Of a stretch of DNA of 10,967 nucleotides, positions 1 through 6,766 are shown one piece after another. The DNA is taken from assembly GCA_025363495.1 (NCBI GenBank), contig JANYDR010000125.1, positions 1 through 10,967 of the forward strand. The letters are read 5' to 3'. Source of the stretch: Cyclobacteriaceae bacterium. Its GTDB lineage: Bacteria > Bacteroidota > Bacteroidia > Cytophagales > Cyclobacteriaceae. Within the stretch, counting starts at the first letter, position 1, and each line of letters begins with the position of its first letter. Below the pieces are notes generated by a model. That model was not told the origin of the DNA. It saw nothing but the letters and a program-made list of their open reading frames with translations, and made no database searches. The position numbers were made by a program, and so were the translations under genes.

Positions 1-1571
1 AGTTGACGTTCTGCGGTAAAAGTTTGAATAAGTAAAAAAATGGTGATGGAAAATTGAAATACGATCAATGCTTTTCTAAGTATCATTCCCAGGGTTGACC
101 GCGAGAATTTTCCTTTTAATACTTTGATGGGCTGGAAAGAAGATAATATAAAGGCGGGAAATACACCTGAAAGTATTGTGGTCAATGAAATCGCCGATAC
201 AATCGTCCACCAAAAAAATAAGTCATTCCAGAAATGGAAACCCGATGGTAACCCCGCCATGTTTCTAAACGCCGGAAGAGCAATCAACATTAATCCAACA
301 GCAAAAATCCCTGCAAAAAGATTTAGTAAGAACGACTCAGTAAAAAATTGAGCTCTGAGTTGACTCAACGAAGAGCCAACCACCTTCCGGATCCCTACTT
401 CTTTTGCTCTGTCAAGTGATTTGGCCGTGGAAAGATTTATGTAATTAACAATGGCTATTGCTATTACCATAATGGCCACACTTAGAAGAATGAATACTGA
501 AGTGGCATCGCCATTTGATTCCGCTTCATATGATTTATTAGAATATAGATGAATATCTTTTACCTTTTGTGCAATTATTCGCTCATTCAATATTTTATTC
601 TCTTTATGTAAGCGATCATTGAGGCTACTTAAGTTCATTAAGAGGTTTTCATATTGTGACGGGTCTGAAAGCAACAAATAGGTAAAGGCATTATTGTCAT
701 TCCAGACGTAACTTTTCTCACCAAAAGTGGCCTTCACAGACGGATAAGAGATTAACATTTTTGATTTTAAATGTGTGTTCAGAGGCCTGTCGGAAATCAC
801 ACCCACTATCTTAAAATATTTATCAAAGGTGGATATCCATATAGACTCCCCTACGACATTAGCCTGTTTAAAATATTTTAAAGCCTGTGATTCAGTAATT
901 ACCACCTCGTAAGGAGCGATAAAAATATTTTTCGGATTTCCATAAAGGAGTTTGCAATTGAATAAGGTGAAGAAAGCAGGATCAACTGCGTACAGTACGC
1001 CTTCTCTGAAAAATTCGTCACCTACTCTTAGTGTGGCTTCACTTATTGGAAAAGCCCTGGTAAAGCTTACTACTTCTGAAAACTCAGAAGCTATGCGTGG
1101 CCCCAGTGGATGGTACGTTTGGGCATCCTGATCAACAACAGTTTCTTTGTTCAAATAATCCATCGTAACCCTAACCAAACGATCTGCCAATGGATTCTCA
1201 TTTTCATAACTCAATTCAAATCGCACGTATAACATGATCAGCATAGCTATAGCCAGTCCGGAAGACATTCCAAGGATATTGATAAATGTATAAGACTTGT
1301 TTCTGTTAAATACTCTTAACGAGATCTTCAGATTATTTTTTATCATGCCGTAATTATTTACACGTTTATATCCTTCTACTGGTCTGATAATTTTTGGTCT
1401 GAAAAGCAATAGCACATCGATGATGAATTTTATGTCTGCTTTTCTCTTGCCAGATTCTTTCAACCGTTCATTATAAACTTCTATCAGGTCACCTTCAATA
1501 TGGTCCCGCAACTTCGGATGGGAATACCATCTGAAGAAGCGAAGAAATAGTCTGGGTGGAGAGTTCTTCAT
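1..1571 (-). CDS. FtsX/MacB-like ABC transporter permease with N-terminal prefix domain (3' end outside window)
   Basis: The minus-strand frame is open from an ATG at 1571 to the window edge: 523 codons and no stop. Family members are usually near 800 residues, so about one third is missing. Residues 1-70 (MKNSPPRLFLRFFRWYSHPK...) form the cytoplasmic 'permease prefix' seen in Cytophagales transporters. A second Met at 76 (MIKNNLKISLRVFNRN) is where ordinary MacB-like permeases begin. A first membrane helix lies near 95-117, followed by a large periplasmic MacB-PCD-like domain. The FtsX core starts near 357, with several membrane helices around the conserved AKSLDRAKEVGIRKVVGSS loop and LKGKFSRS. 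The family exports substrates or transmits force with a separate ATPase, and no ATPase gene is visible here. The start overlaps the PadR stop by 4 nt (ATGA), implying translational coupling and control by PadR. The substrate is unknown. Confidence 0.93.
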   Translation of the reverse strand, partial: MKNSPPRLFLRFFRWYSHPKLRDHIEGDLIEVYNERLKESGKRKADIKFIIDVLLLFRPKIIRPVEGYKRVNNYGMIKNNLKISLRVFNRNKSYTFINILGMSSGLAIAMLIMLYVRFELSYENENPLADRLVRVTMDYLNKETVVDQDAQTYHPLGPRIASEFSEVVSFTRAFPISEATLRVGDEFFREGVLYAVDPAFFTLFNCKLLYGNPKNIFIAPYEVVITESQALKYFKQANVVGESIWISTFDKYFKIVGVISDRPLNTHLKSKMLISYPSVKATFGEKSYVWNDNNAFTYLLLSDPSQYENLLMNLSSLNDRLHKENKILNERIIAQKVKDIHLYSNKSYEAESNGDATSVFILLSVAIMVIAIAIVNYINLSTAKSLDRAKEVGIRKVVGSSLSQLRAQFFTESFLLNLFAGIFAVGLMLIALPAFRNMAGLPSGFHFWNDLFFWWTIVSAISLTTILSGVFPAFILSSFQPIKVLKGKFSRSTLGMILRKALIVFQFSITIFLLIQTFTAERQ

Positions 1572-1918
1572 CGGATAGAACCAACCCCATGAAGTTCCAA
1601 TACTATTTTTGGTATGGCACTCCACAGCTCATCTCTTGTGCTTTTTGAATATGCCATAGCTTTTTTTCCCAGTGCTGTGATCTGGAAATATTTTCTGGGT
1701 CTGCCTGCCCTTTCCTCGGTTGCCTCACCATCAAGCGACTTTACGTATCCCTTATCCTCCAACCTAACCAGGGCTGTGTGAAGTGCACCCATGCTGACGT
1801 TGCGTGAAAGTCTTGATTCAATTTCCTTCTTAATGGAAACCCCATAAGCTTCTTTATACAGCACTCCTATCGTGAGAATAACTACTTCTTCAAATTCTCC
1901 TAGTTGATATTTCCTCAT
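1568..1918 (-). CDS. PadR family transcriptional regulator
   Basis: This 116-residue protein is a small winged-helix regulator of the PadR type. It opens with MRKYQLGEFEEVVILTIGVL, the usual PadR start. The recognition segment follows (SRLSRNVSMGALHTALVRL, residues 35-53), then the wing (KGYVKSL...RAGRPRKYFQIT, about 56-80), where GRPRKYF...T is the family hallmark. The C-terminal dimerisation helix is short, which puts it in the PadR-s2 class. The ATG at 1918 fits the family start. The stop overlaps the downstream permease start by 4 nt, so it is the first gene of a two-gene operon and probably represses it. A palindrome at 1931-1946, just upstream of its own start, is the likely operator. 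Confidence 0.93.
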   Translation of the reverse strand: MRKYQLGEFEEVVILTIGVLYKEAYGVSIKKEIESRLSRNVSMGALHTALVRLEDKGYVKSLDGEATEERAGRPRKYFQITALGKKAMAYSKSTRDELWSAIPKIVLELHGVGSIR

Positions 1919-1925
1919 GTTGATA

Positions 1926-1950
1926 ATTATTTCCTAAATGTAGGAATAAT
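1926..1950. promoter_or_regulatory. Palindromic operator candidate between padR and the crp-like gene
   Basis: TTCCTA-AATG-TAGGAA (1931-1946) is a perfect 6-bp dyad. It extends outward as ATTA (1926-1929) and TAAT (1947-1950) if one unpaired T at 1930 is allowed. It lies 13 nt upstream of the padR ATG in the 67-nt divergent intergenic region. On the minus strand the dyad contains TACATTTA (1942-1935), one mismatch from the Bacteroidota -7 element TAnnTTTG. A bound dimer would therefore cover the padR promoter. Autorepression by PadR is an inference from position; control by the divergent CRP-like protein is the alternative. Confidence 0.6.
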
Positions 1951-1985
1951 AATTAAAACACTCTTTTCTTTTATTTGTTAAATAA

Positions 1986-2573
1986 ATGTCAGCCATCATG
2001 CAGCAAAACGAACTTGCAAATTATATCCAGGGCTTCTTCGGCGTAACCCCTGATGAAGTGACTAAAATCATTTCATTTTTTGAGCCTATTGAACTGAAAA
2101 AAGGGGAATTCTTTTTAAGGAAAGGCCAATTATCAGACAGGCTGGGCTTTTTGCAATCCGGTCTTATCAGGGAGTATGTGGTTGTAAATGACAAAGAAGT
2201 GACCAAATGGATTTCAACCAAAGGTTATTTCGTGGTTGATCTGTCCAGCTTTGTTTTTGAAAATCCCGCCCGTTGGAATATTCAGGCATTAGCCAACTGC
2301 GAAATCTATGCGATCAATCAAAAAAATTATAATTCTCTCAACAAAGTAATCCCTCATTGGCCCAAACTCGAAAAATTATTCATTGCTAAATGTTTTACTA
2401 TTCTGGAAGACAGAGTGCTGACTCATCTCTCTATGACAGCAGAAGAGAGATACCAGCAACTATTCACTTTCAATAGCAGTCTGTTTAATCAAGTCCCTTT
2501 GCAATACCTTGCATCGATGTTGGGAATTACACCTGAAACACTCAGCCGGTTAAGGAAGAAATCAATTCAATAG
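1986..2573 (+). CDS. CRP/FNR-family transcriptional regulator (cNMP-binding domain + HTH)
   Basis: This 195-residue protein has an N-terminal cyclic-nucleotide-type beta-barrel (about 22-110: ELKKGEFFLRKGQLSDRLGFLQSGLIREY). A long dimerisation helix follows (about 118-150), then a C-terminal helix-turn-helix (PLQYLASMLGITPETLSRLRKK, about 171-192). The recognition helix carries E184-x-x-S187-R188, the E..SR arrangement of FNR rather than the RE..R of E. coli CRP. Only Cys105 and Cys136 are present, so it cannot hold an FNR-type 4Fe-4S cluster. The beta-barrel lacks a clear cAMP-binding RxS phosphate cassette. The ligand is therefore unknown, as for most Bacteroidota members. The start is ATG 1986 or the in-frame ATG 1998; neither has a Shine-Dalgarno sequence. 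The DUF4260 gene follows 10 nt downstream, probably in one transcript. Confidence 0.92.
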   Translation: MSAIMQQNELANYIQGFFGVTPDEVTKIISFFEPIELKKGEFFLRKGQLSDRLGFLQSGLIREYVVVNDKEVTKWISTKGYFVVDLSSFVFENPARWNIQALANCEIYAINQKNYNSLNKVIPHWPKLEKLFIAKCFTILEDRVLTHLSMTAEERYQQLFTFNSSLFNQVPLQYLASMLGITPETLSRLRKKSIQ

Positions 2574-2583
2574 ATCCGATTTT

Positions 2584-2970
2584 ATGAAAAAAATGATAGC
2601 GCTTGAAGAGTTTGGTCAATTTGGTTTTGCGCTTTATTTAATAAGTCAACTTAACCTTTCTATCAATTATTACCTATTACTTCCTGCCTTCTTTATTCCT
2701 GATTTGTTCGCTGTCGGTTATCTCATTAATAAATCTATGGGCACCATCATGTATAACTTCAGTCATCACAAATTGATTGCCCTGGTTTTAATCGCAACCG
2801 GATTAATACTTAAAAATGACTACTGGCTAATGGCGGGGTTATTGACGTATTCACATAGTTGTTTTGATCGCATGATTGGCTATGGCCTAAAGTATCTCGA
2901 CTCACCAAGCCACACACATCTTGGATATATCGGAAAAGAAAAATTTAAGAATCCCGTCGATTATTTCTAG
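2584..2970 (+). CDS. DUF4260 family small membrane protein
   Basis: This is a 128-residue hydrophobic protein with about three to four membrane helices (roughly 12-28, 30-50, 62-78 and 80-92). The C-terminal motif SHSCFDRMIGYGLKYLDSPSHTHLGYIG is rich in His, Asp and Cys and is the conserved signature of the DUF4260 family. No biochemical function is known to me for this family. The conserved His/Asp cluster near the last helix would suit metal or proton handling, but that is speculation. It lies 10 nt after the CRP/FNR-like gene on the same strand, so the two are probably co-transcribed and the regulator may control it. Starting at ATG 2584 gives the family's usual N-terminus and length. Confidence 0.85.
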   Translation: MKKMIALEEFGQFGFALYLISQLNLSINYYLLLPAFFIPDLFAVGYLINKSMGTIMYNFSHHKLIALVLIATGLILKNDYWLMAGLLTYSHSCFDRMIGYGLKYLDSPSHTHLGYIGKEKFKNPVDYF

Positions 2971-2982
2971 CACTTCTCACTT

Positions 2983-2998
2983 CTTGATATTTATCAAG
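2983..2998. promoter_or_regulatory. FNR-type palindrome TTGATATTTATCAA upstream of the SRPBCC gene
   Basis: CTTGATA-TT-TATCAAG is a perfect 7-bp dyad containing TTGAT-N4-ATCAA (2984-2997), identical to the classical FNR/ANR box. Its centre (2990.5) is 60 bp upstream of the SRPBCC ATG. If it acts as a class II activator site at -41.5, transcription would start near 3032. It begins 13 nt after the DUF4260 stop but has no T-run after it, so it is a poor terminator. The CRP/FNR-like protein encoded two genes upstream has an FNR-like recognition helix, making it the natural candidate to bind here. That link is inference. Confidence 0.6.
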
Positions 2999-3050
2999 CG
3001 TAAGCCTTCCATTTCACCCGTATTTAGTATCATAATCAAACAAAAACATT

Positions 3051-3563
3051 ATGACAACTAACAACATTATCCTCACCGTTCCTGCACTTTTTATTTCTTC
3101 GCTTCTGACTGCACAAAATATCAATTCGATGAAATCGATTAACGAGAAGTCCCCCGTAAAATGCAGCAAGTCGATTCAAATCAACGCCAGTTCCGAAAAA
3201 GTATGGGCCGTGCTCACAAATATCAACGATTGGTCACGCTGGCAAAATGAAATCAGTAACCCGAAATTGAACGGTCCGCTTAAACCTGCCTCCACATTTA
3301 ACTGGAAGACTGGCGGTGCGAAAATCCATTCCACCCTCCATACGGTTGAGACTAATCAGGCATTTGGATGGACTGGAAAAACTTTTGGGATGTTTGCTAT
3401 TCACAACTGGACATTAGAGCATCAGGAAAACCAAACGCTCGTTACTGTAAATGAAAGCATGGAAGGCTTTTTGGCAACCTTATTTAAATCATCTTTTAAC
3501 AAAAGCCTGGAGAAGGGCATGTTAAAATGGCTGGAGCTGCTAAAGCAGGAGTGCGAAAAATGA
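3051..3563 (+). CDS. SRPBCC (START-like / polyketide cyclase-type) domain protein
   Basis: The body of this 170-residue protein is a Bet v1-like helix-grip fold. The first strand is KSIQINASSEKVWAVLTNINDW (about 41-62), followed by the central sheet (FNWKTGGAKIHSTLHTVE...GWTGKTFG) and a long C-terminal helix (KSLEKGMLKWLELLKQECEK). The family binds small hydrophobic ligands in a cavity; no specific ligand can be named. With ATG 3051 the protein begins with a hydrophobic stretch ending SLLTAQ, which resembles a Bacteroidota signal peptide with cleavage before Gln, although the n-region lacks Lys/Arg. An internal ATG at 3129 (MKSINEKSPV) would give a cytoplasmic form. The gene stands alone behind an FNR-like box. 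Confidence 0.85.
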   Translation: MTTNNIILTVPALFISSLLTAQNINSMKSINEKSPVKCSKSIQINASSEKVWAVLTNINDWSRWQNEISNPKLNGPLKPASTFNWKTGGAKIHSTLHTVETNQAFGWTGKTFGMFAIHNWTLEHQENQTLVTVNESMEGFLATLFKSSFNKSLEKGMLKWLELLKQECEK

Positions 3564-3589
3564 AATCAATGAGGTAGAAGAAAATCAGC

Positions 3590-3607
3590 TTTTGCTAATC
3601 AGCAAAA
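3590..3607. other. Short hairpin after the SRPBCC gene
   Basis: TTTTGCT-AATC-AGCAAAA is a perfect 7-bp dyad 27 nt after the SRPBCC stop. On the plus strand it is followed by AATAAAA rather than a T-run, so it is at best a weak terminator or mRNA 3'-end stabiliser. It separates the SRPBCC gene from the BlaI promoter region. Confidence 0.35.
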
Positions 3608-3616
3608 AATAAAAGG

Positions 3617-3662
3617 CTTATAACTAAAAATATAGTTGCATAACTATATTTTTAGTTATAAG
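3617..3662. promoter_or_regulatory. Twin BlaI-type operators inside a 46-bp perfect palindrome
   Basis: Two 21-bp arms (3617-3637 and 3642-3662) are exact reverse complements separated by GCAT. Each arm contains its own dyad AACTA-N6-TAGTT, at 3622-3637 and 3642-3657. Their centres are 20 bp apart, about two helical turns, so two repressor dimers would sit on the same face of the DNA. The location directly before a BlaI/MecI-family gene, and the ACTA...TAGT core, fit operators of that family. The block overlaps the candidate blaI-like promoter, so binding should repress the repressor-protease operon. Confidence 0.82.
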
Positions 3663-3666
3663 TTTG
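3636..3666 (+). promoter_or_regulatory. Candidate Bacteroidota promoter of the BlaI-M56 operon
   Basis: TTG (3636-3638) and TAAGTTTG (3659-3666) match the Bacteroidota -33/-7 consensus TTG...TAnnTTTG with a 20-nt gap. The TTG falls at the end of the first operator and the -7 element overlaps the end of the second. The -7 element ends only 4 nt before the ATG at 3671, so transcription should start at or very near the start codon, giving a leaderless or almost leaderless mRNA. Confidence 0.6.
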
Positions 3667-3670
3667 ATTC

Positions 3671-4057
3671 ATGGAAAACAAAGAGTTGACCAAAGCCGAG
3701 GTACAGGTCATGCATTATATCTGGATCATTGAAAAGGGGTTTTTGAAAGATATCGTTGACCAATTCCCTTCGCCCCAACCCGCCAATACCACCGTTTCAA
3801 CTGTTATAAGAGTATTGGTGAAAAAAGGATTTGTGGGCTATAAAGCGTTTGGCAAAGCGCACGAATATTACCCGCTGATTTCAAAGACCAGTTATTTTAA
3901 GGGATGGATGAAGCCCATTATTTCCAATTACTTCAGCGGATCGCATGCCAATATCGCCTCCTATTTCGCAAATGAATCAATGAATCTTTCTGAGCTGGAA
4001 GAAATAAAACAGCTCATTGACGAAAAAATTAAAAAATTAAGGACCAAAAAGAAATGA
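3671..4057 (+). CDS. BlaI/MecI/CopY family transcriptional repressor
   Basis: This 128-residue winged-helix repressor begins LTKAEVQVMHYIWIIEKGFLKDIVDQFP (residues 6-33), the standard BlaI/MecI start. The recognition helix is TTVSTVIRVLVKKGFV (about 40-55) and the wing is YKAFGKAHEYYPLI (57-70). The C-terminal half is the dimerisation domain, with an acidic/Lys-rich helix (SELEEIKQLIDEKIKKL). In characterised systems the repressor is inactivated by proteolysis once its partner BlaR1 senses damage. Here the partner M56 protein starts 4 nt before the end of this gene (ATGA overlap), so they are translationally coupled. The ATG at 3671 is fixed by the family N-terminus. No beta-lactamase lies nearby, so the pair need not concern antibiotics. 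Confidence 0.93.
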   Translation: MENKELTKAEVQVMHYIWIIEKGFLKDIVDQFPSPQPANTTVSTVIRVLVKKGFVGYKAFGKAHEYYPLISKTSYFKGWMKPIISNYFSGSHANIASYFANESMNLSELEEIKQLIDEKIKKLRTKKK

Positions 4058-5364
4058 TAGCATTTGGAATTTATCTGCTGAAGGCAAGCGTCTGCCTCGC
4101 TATCTTTTACGGCATGTACCTGCTGCTTTTCAGGGGCCTTACTTTTTTCCGGTTCAACAGGTTATATCTTCTGACAGGATTAGCGGGATCGTTTATTATT
4201 CCTGTTCTCAAATTGTCTTTGTGGACAAATTCTTACCCGGCAAGTACCTCACCAATGCTACTTGAAACCTTTGGTGAATCTTTTGACTTGCATGCAATCG
4301 AAAATACAACAAACGCGATACAAAGCACTGATTATGGTTTCATTATAATGCTGGTCTATTTCGCAGGGCTTGGCTTCATGCTTTGCAGAATTCTATATTT
4401 TCTTATGAGAATTATAAAGATCCAAAAGCATTCGACCATCGTTGTGCATGAAGGATTGAAAATAATCAAGACAAAGGAATCTCATCCGTTTTCATTTTTC
4501 AATCTCGTTTTTGTGCCGGATTATAAAATTCATCCATTTATTCTTGAACATGAAAGAGCCCACATCCGGCAATTGCACTGGATAGATCTGCTATTGGCTG
4601 AAGGGGCGAAGTCATTACTCTGGTTTAATCCTATGATATATCGCTACAAGCGTTCTATTCAACTTCAGCATGAATACCTCGCTGATCATTTCACTATTGT
4701 TACAGGCGCGCATCCGGAACAATATCTCCACTGTATACTGAATCAATTGAAGGCAGAAAATACTTTTGAATTTACTAGTCCATTTTACTCCACATCCATT
4801 AAACAACGAATTGATATGATCACTAAAAACAAAACGTCCGTCCGATCGTCCCTGCGCTACCTTGTGTTGATACCAATGGTAAGCCTGTTATTGTTTGGTT
4901 TTTCTAACCGAACAAATCCATTAGTAACTGTAATTGAATCTGAAATTGAACCAACAGATGAAAACATTCCTTCTGTTGCTCCCGTAGAAATGACAAAGGT
5001 TGGAAATAACGGAAGTGGCTTTGGAAAACGCGTTAATCCATTCACAAAGAAAAAAGAATTGCATTCAGGAATTGACCTGCCTTTGCCTGAAGGGGAAAAA
5101 GTAATGTCTACTGCAGATGGTGTAGTCTTGCAATCTTTAAATGATACAAAAAGAGGCAACTACGTAGTTATAAAACATAGTGATACCTATACTACTTCCT
5201 ATACACATCTTAAAAATGCCATTGTTAAAGTAGGCGATCCTATTAAAAAAGGAGAGACTCTTGGCTACGTTGGATCCACTGGGATGTCAACCGCCCCGCA
5301 CCTCCACTATGAAGTGCTTAAGAATGGTCAAACCGTTGATCCTGCTAATTACCTGCCAAAATAG
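4054..5364 (+). CDS. BlaR1-like M56 membrane metalloprotease fused to an M23 (LytM) peptidase
   Basis: This is a 436-residue BlaR1-type protein. Membrane helices are predicted near 4-26, 35-55, 94-119 and 267-284. The M56 zinc protease lies between helices 3 and 4 on the cytoplasmic side: HERAH at 166-170 (HExxH), the LLWFNPMIY segment at 188-196, and QHEYLAD at 205-211. After the last helix and a linker (about 285-320), the part expected in the periplasm is an M23 domain with all five active-site residues: H337 and D341 (HSGID), H385 (SYTH), H416 and H418 (PHLHYE). In BlaR1 of staphylococci this position holds a penicillin-binding sensor domain, so the M23 domain may act as sensor, cell-wall endopeptidase, or both. 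The architecture occurs elsewhere as 'M23/M56 family metallopeptidase', with no role I can name. Confidence 0.93.
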   Translation: MIAFGIYLLKASVCLAIFYGMYLLLFRGLTFFRFNRLYLLTGLAGSFIIPVLKLSLWTNSYPASTSPMLLETFGESFDLHAIENTTNAIQSTDYGFIIMLVYFAGLGFMLCRILYFLMRIIKIQKHSTIVVHEGLKIIKTKESHPFSFFNLVFVPDYKIHPFILEHERAHIRQLHWIDLLLAEGAKSLLWFNPMIYRYKRSIQLQHEYLADHFTIVTGAHPEQYLHCILNQLKAENTFEFTSPFYSTSIKQRIDMITKNKTSVRSSLRYLVLIPMVSLLLFGFSNRTNPLVTVIESEIEPTDENIPSVAPVEMTKVGNNGSGFGKRVNPFTKKKELHSGIDLPLPEGEKVMSTADGVVLQSLNDTKRGNYVVIKHSDTYTTSYTHLKNAIVKVGDPIKKGETLGYVGSTGMSTAPHLHYEVLKNGQTVDPANYLPK

Positions 5365-5429
5365 GATAACTAATTGCTCACACTTTTTCGGTGGTTCCAA
5401 TGCCTGATGCCCAATGCCTCCAGTTTGCT

Positions 5430-5437
5430 TACCTTTG
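5430..5437 (+). promoter_or_regulatory. -7 promoter element of der (TACCTTTG)
   Basis: TACCTTTG is an exact match to the Bacteroidota -7 consensus TAnnTTTG and lies 17 nt before the der ATG, which suits a short leader. No TTG is found at the expected -33 distance. The preceding stretch (5365-5429) contains no clear terminator for the M56 gene. It does contain a small direct repeat (CAATGCCT near 5399 and again near 5412). Confidence 0.6.
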
Positions 5438-5454
5438 CAAACTTTTAACAGAAA

Positions 5455-6762
5455 ATGGCAAATATCATAGCAATCGTCGGACGCCCCAATGTGGGGAAAT
5501 CAACCTTTTTTAACCGGTTGGTAGAAAGCCGTGAGGCTATTATGGACGATATGCCAGGCGTAACACGCGACCGGCATTATGGGTACGCGCAGTGGATTGG
5601 CAAGTTTTTTACTGTGATCGATACCGGTGGGTATGTAACCGGTTCCGACGACAAATTTGAATCTCAAATACGCCGACAGGTAGAGCTTGCTATCGAAGAA
5701 TCTACCGCAGTGATTTTTATGGTTGACTGCCGGGATGGACTTACGGGTTATGATAAAGAGTTCGCCAACATTATCCGCAAATCAAAAAAGCCTGTATTCA
5801 TTGCAGCCAACAAGGCAGACACACCGGATAAAACTTCTCTTGCCAGCGAGTTTTATGTGCTCGGTATGGGTGAAGTTTATCCCATCTCTTCCGAGAATGG
5901 TGGTGGAACAGGAGAGTTGCTCGATGCGCTTGTAAAAGTTTTTGAAGTGGAAGATGTGGAGAACCCCAACGCGGGCATTCCAAAAATTGCAATCCTCGGC
6001 CGGCCGAATGTTGGAAAGTCATCTTTTCTAAACGTGTTACTGGGTGTTGAGCGAAGCATTGTAACGGATGAAGCTGGCACTACCCGTGATGCCATTCACT
6101 CACGGTACAGAATGTTTGGTAATGATTTTATACTTATTGACACTGCCGGTATTCGCAAAAGAAGCAAGGTACATGAGGACATTGAATTCTATTCAGTGTT
6201 GCGGGCATTGAGAGCATTGGAAGAATGCGATGTAGCCATCGTCGTTATTGATGCTCAGCGTGGAATGGAACACCAGGATATTAGTATTCTCTCCCTGGCT
6301 CAGAAGCAGGGCAAAGGCATGGTGATCATGATGAATAAGTGGGACCTTATCGAAAAAAATAGTAAGACAGCTGATAACATCCGGAAGGAGATGGTTGAAA
6401 AGCTTGCTCCGATGGACTATTTACCGATCATTTTTGCTTCTGCGCTGGAGAAGCAGCGTATTTTTCAAGTGGTGGAAAAGGCAGTAGAAGTTTATAAGAA
6501 CAAGGTTAAAAAGATACCGACATCTCAATTAAATGATGCTTTGCTCCCCGAAATTATTCACTACCCACCAGCAGCAACCAAAGGCAAGCACATACAGATA
6601 AAGTATATTACTCAGGTCAACGCGGCTACGCCAACGTTTGCATTCTTTTGTAACCTTCCACAATATATCCAGGAATCATATCAGCGCTTTTTGGAAAACA
6701 AGCTTCGCGAAAACTTTGATTTTACCGGAGTACCCTTAAGGCTGTTTTTCAGAAAGAAATAA
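5455..6762 (+). CDS. der: Ribosome assembly GTPase Der (EngA)
   Basis: Der acts in the cytoplasm on maturation of the 50S ribosomal subunit and is essential in most bacteria. The 435-residue length and its two tandem GTPase domains are diagnostic. Domain 1 has the P-loop GRPNVGKS (9-16), DTGG (56-59) and NKAD (119-122). Domain 2 has GRPNVGKS (182-189), DTAG (229-232) and NKWD (294-297). The C-terminal KH-like domain (about 350-435) ends in the typical FDFTGVPLRLFFRKK. Nothing is missing or unusual. It appears to be transcribed alone from the TACCTTTG promoter. An 8-bp inverted repeat after the stop may mark the transcript end. Confidence 0.98.
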   Translation: MANIIAIVGRPNVGKSTFFNRLVESREAIMDDMPGVTRDRHYGYAQWIGKFFTVIDTGGYVTGSDDKFESQIRRQVELAIEESTAVIFMVDCRDGLTGYDKEFANIIRKSKKPVFIAANKADTPDKTSLASEFYVLGMGEVYPISSENGGGTGELLDALVKVFEVEDVENPNAGIPKIAILGRPNVGKSSFLNVLLGVERSIVTDEAGTTRDAIHSRYRMFGNDFILIDTAGIRKRSKVHEDIEFYSVLRALRALEECDVAIVVIDAQRGMEHQDISILSLAQKQGKGMVIMMNKWDLIEKNSKTADNIRKEMVEKLAPMDYLPIIFASALEKQRIFQVVEKAVEVYKNKVKKIPTSQLNDALLPEIIHYPPAATKGKHIQIKYITQVNAATPTFAFFCNLPQYIQESYQRFLENKLRENFDFTGVPLRLFFRKK

Positions 6763-6766
6763 CGCC

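Noticed and set aside
124..351. A 75-codon plus-strand reading frame
   Set aside because: It lies antisense to the FtsX-permease frame, which is open through the whole region and gives recognisable permease sequence. The plus-strand product has no family features.
2983..2998. Terminator of the regulator-DUF4260 operon
   Set aside because: The stem is AT-rich, has a 2-nt loop too small to fold as drawn, and is followed by GCGTAAGCC rather than T residues. An operator fits better.
3590..3607. Intrinsic terminator after the SRPBCC gene
   Set aside because: The 7-bp stem is real, but an A-run rather than a T-run follows on the coding strand. It was kept only as a hairpin.
4857..5159. Minus-strand frame of 100 codons inside the M56-M23 gene
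   Set aside because: It is antisense to conserved M23 and linker coding sequence and has no family resemblance or start context.
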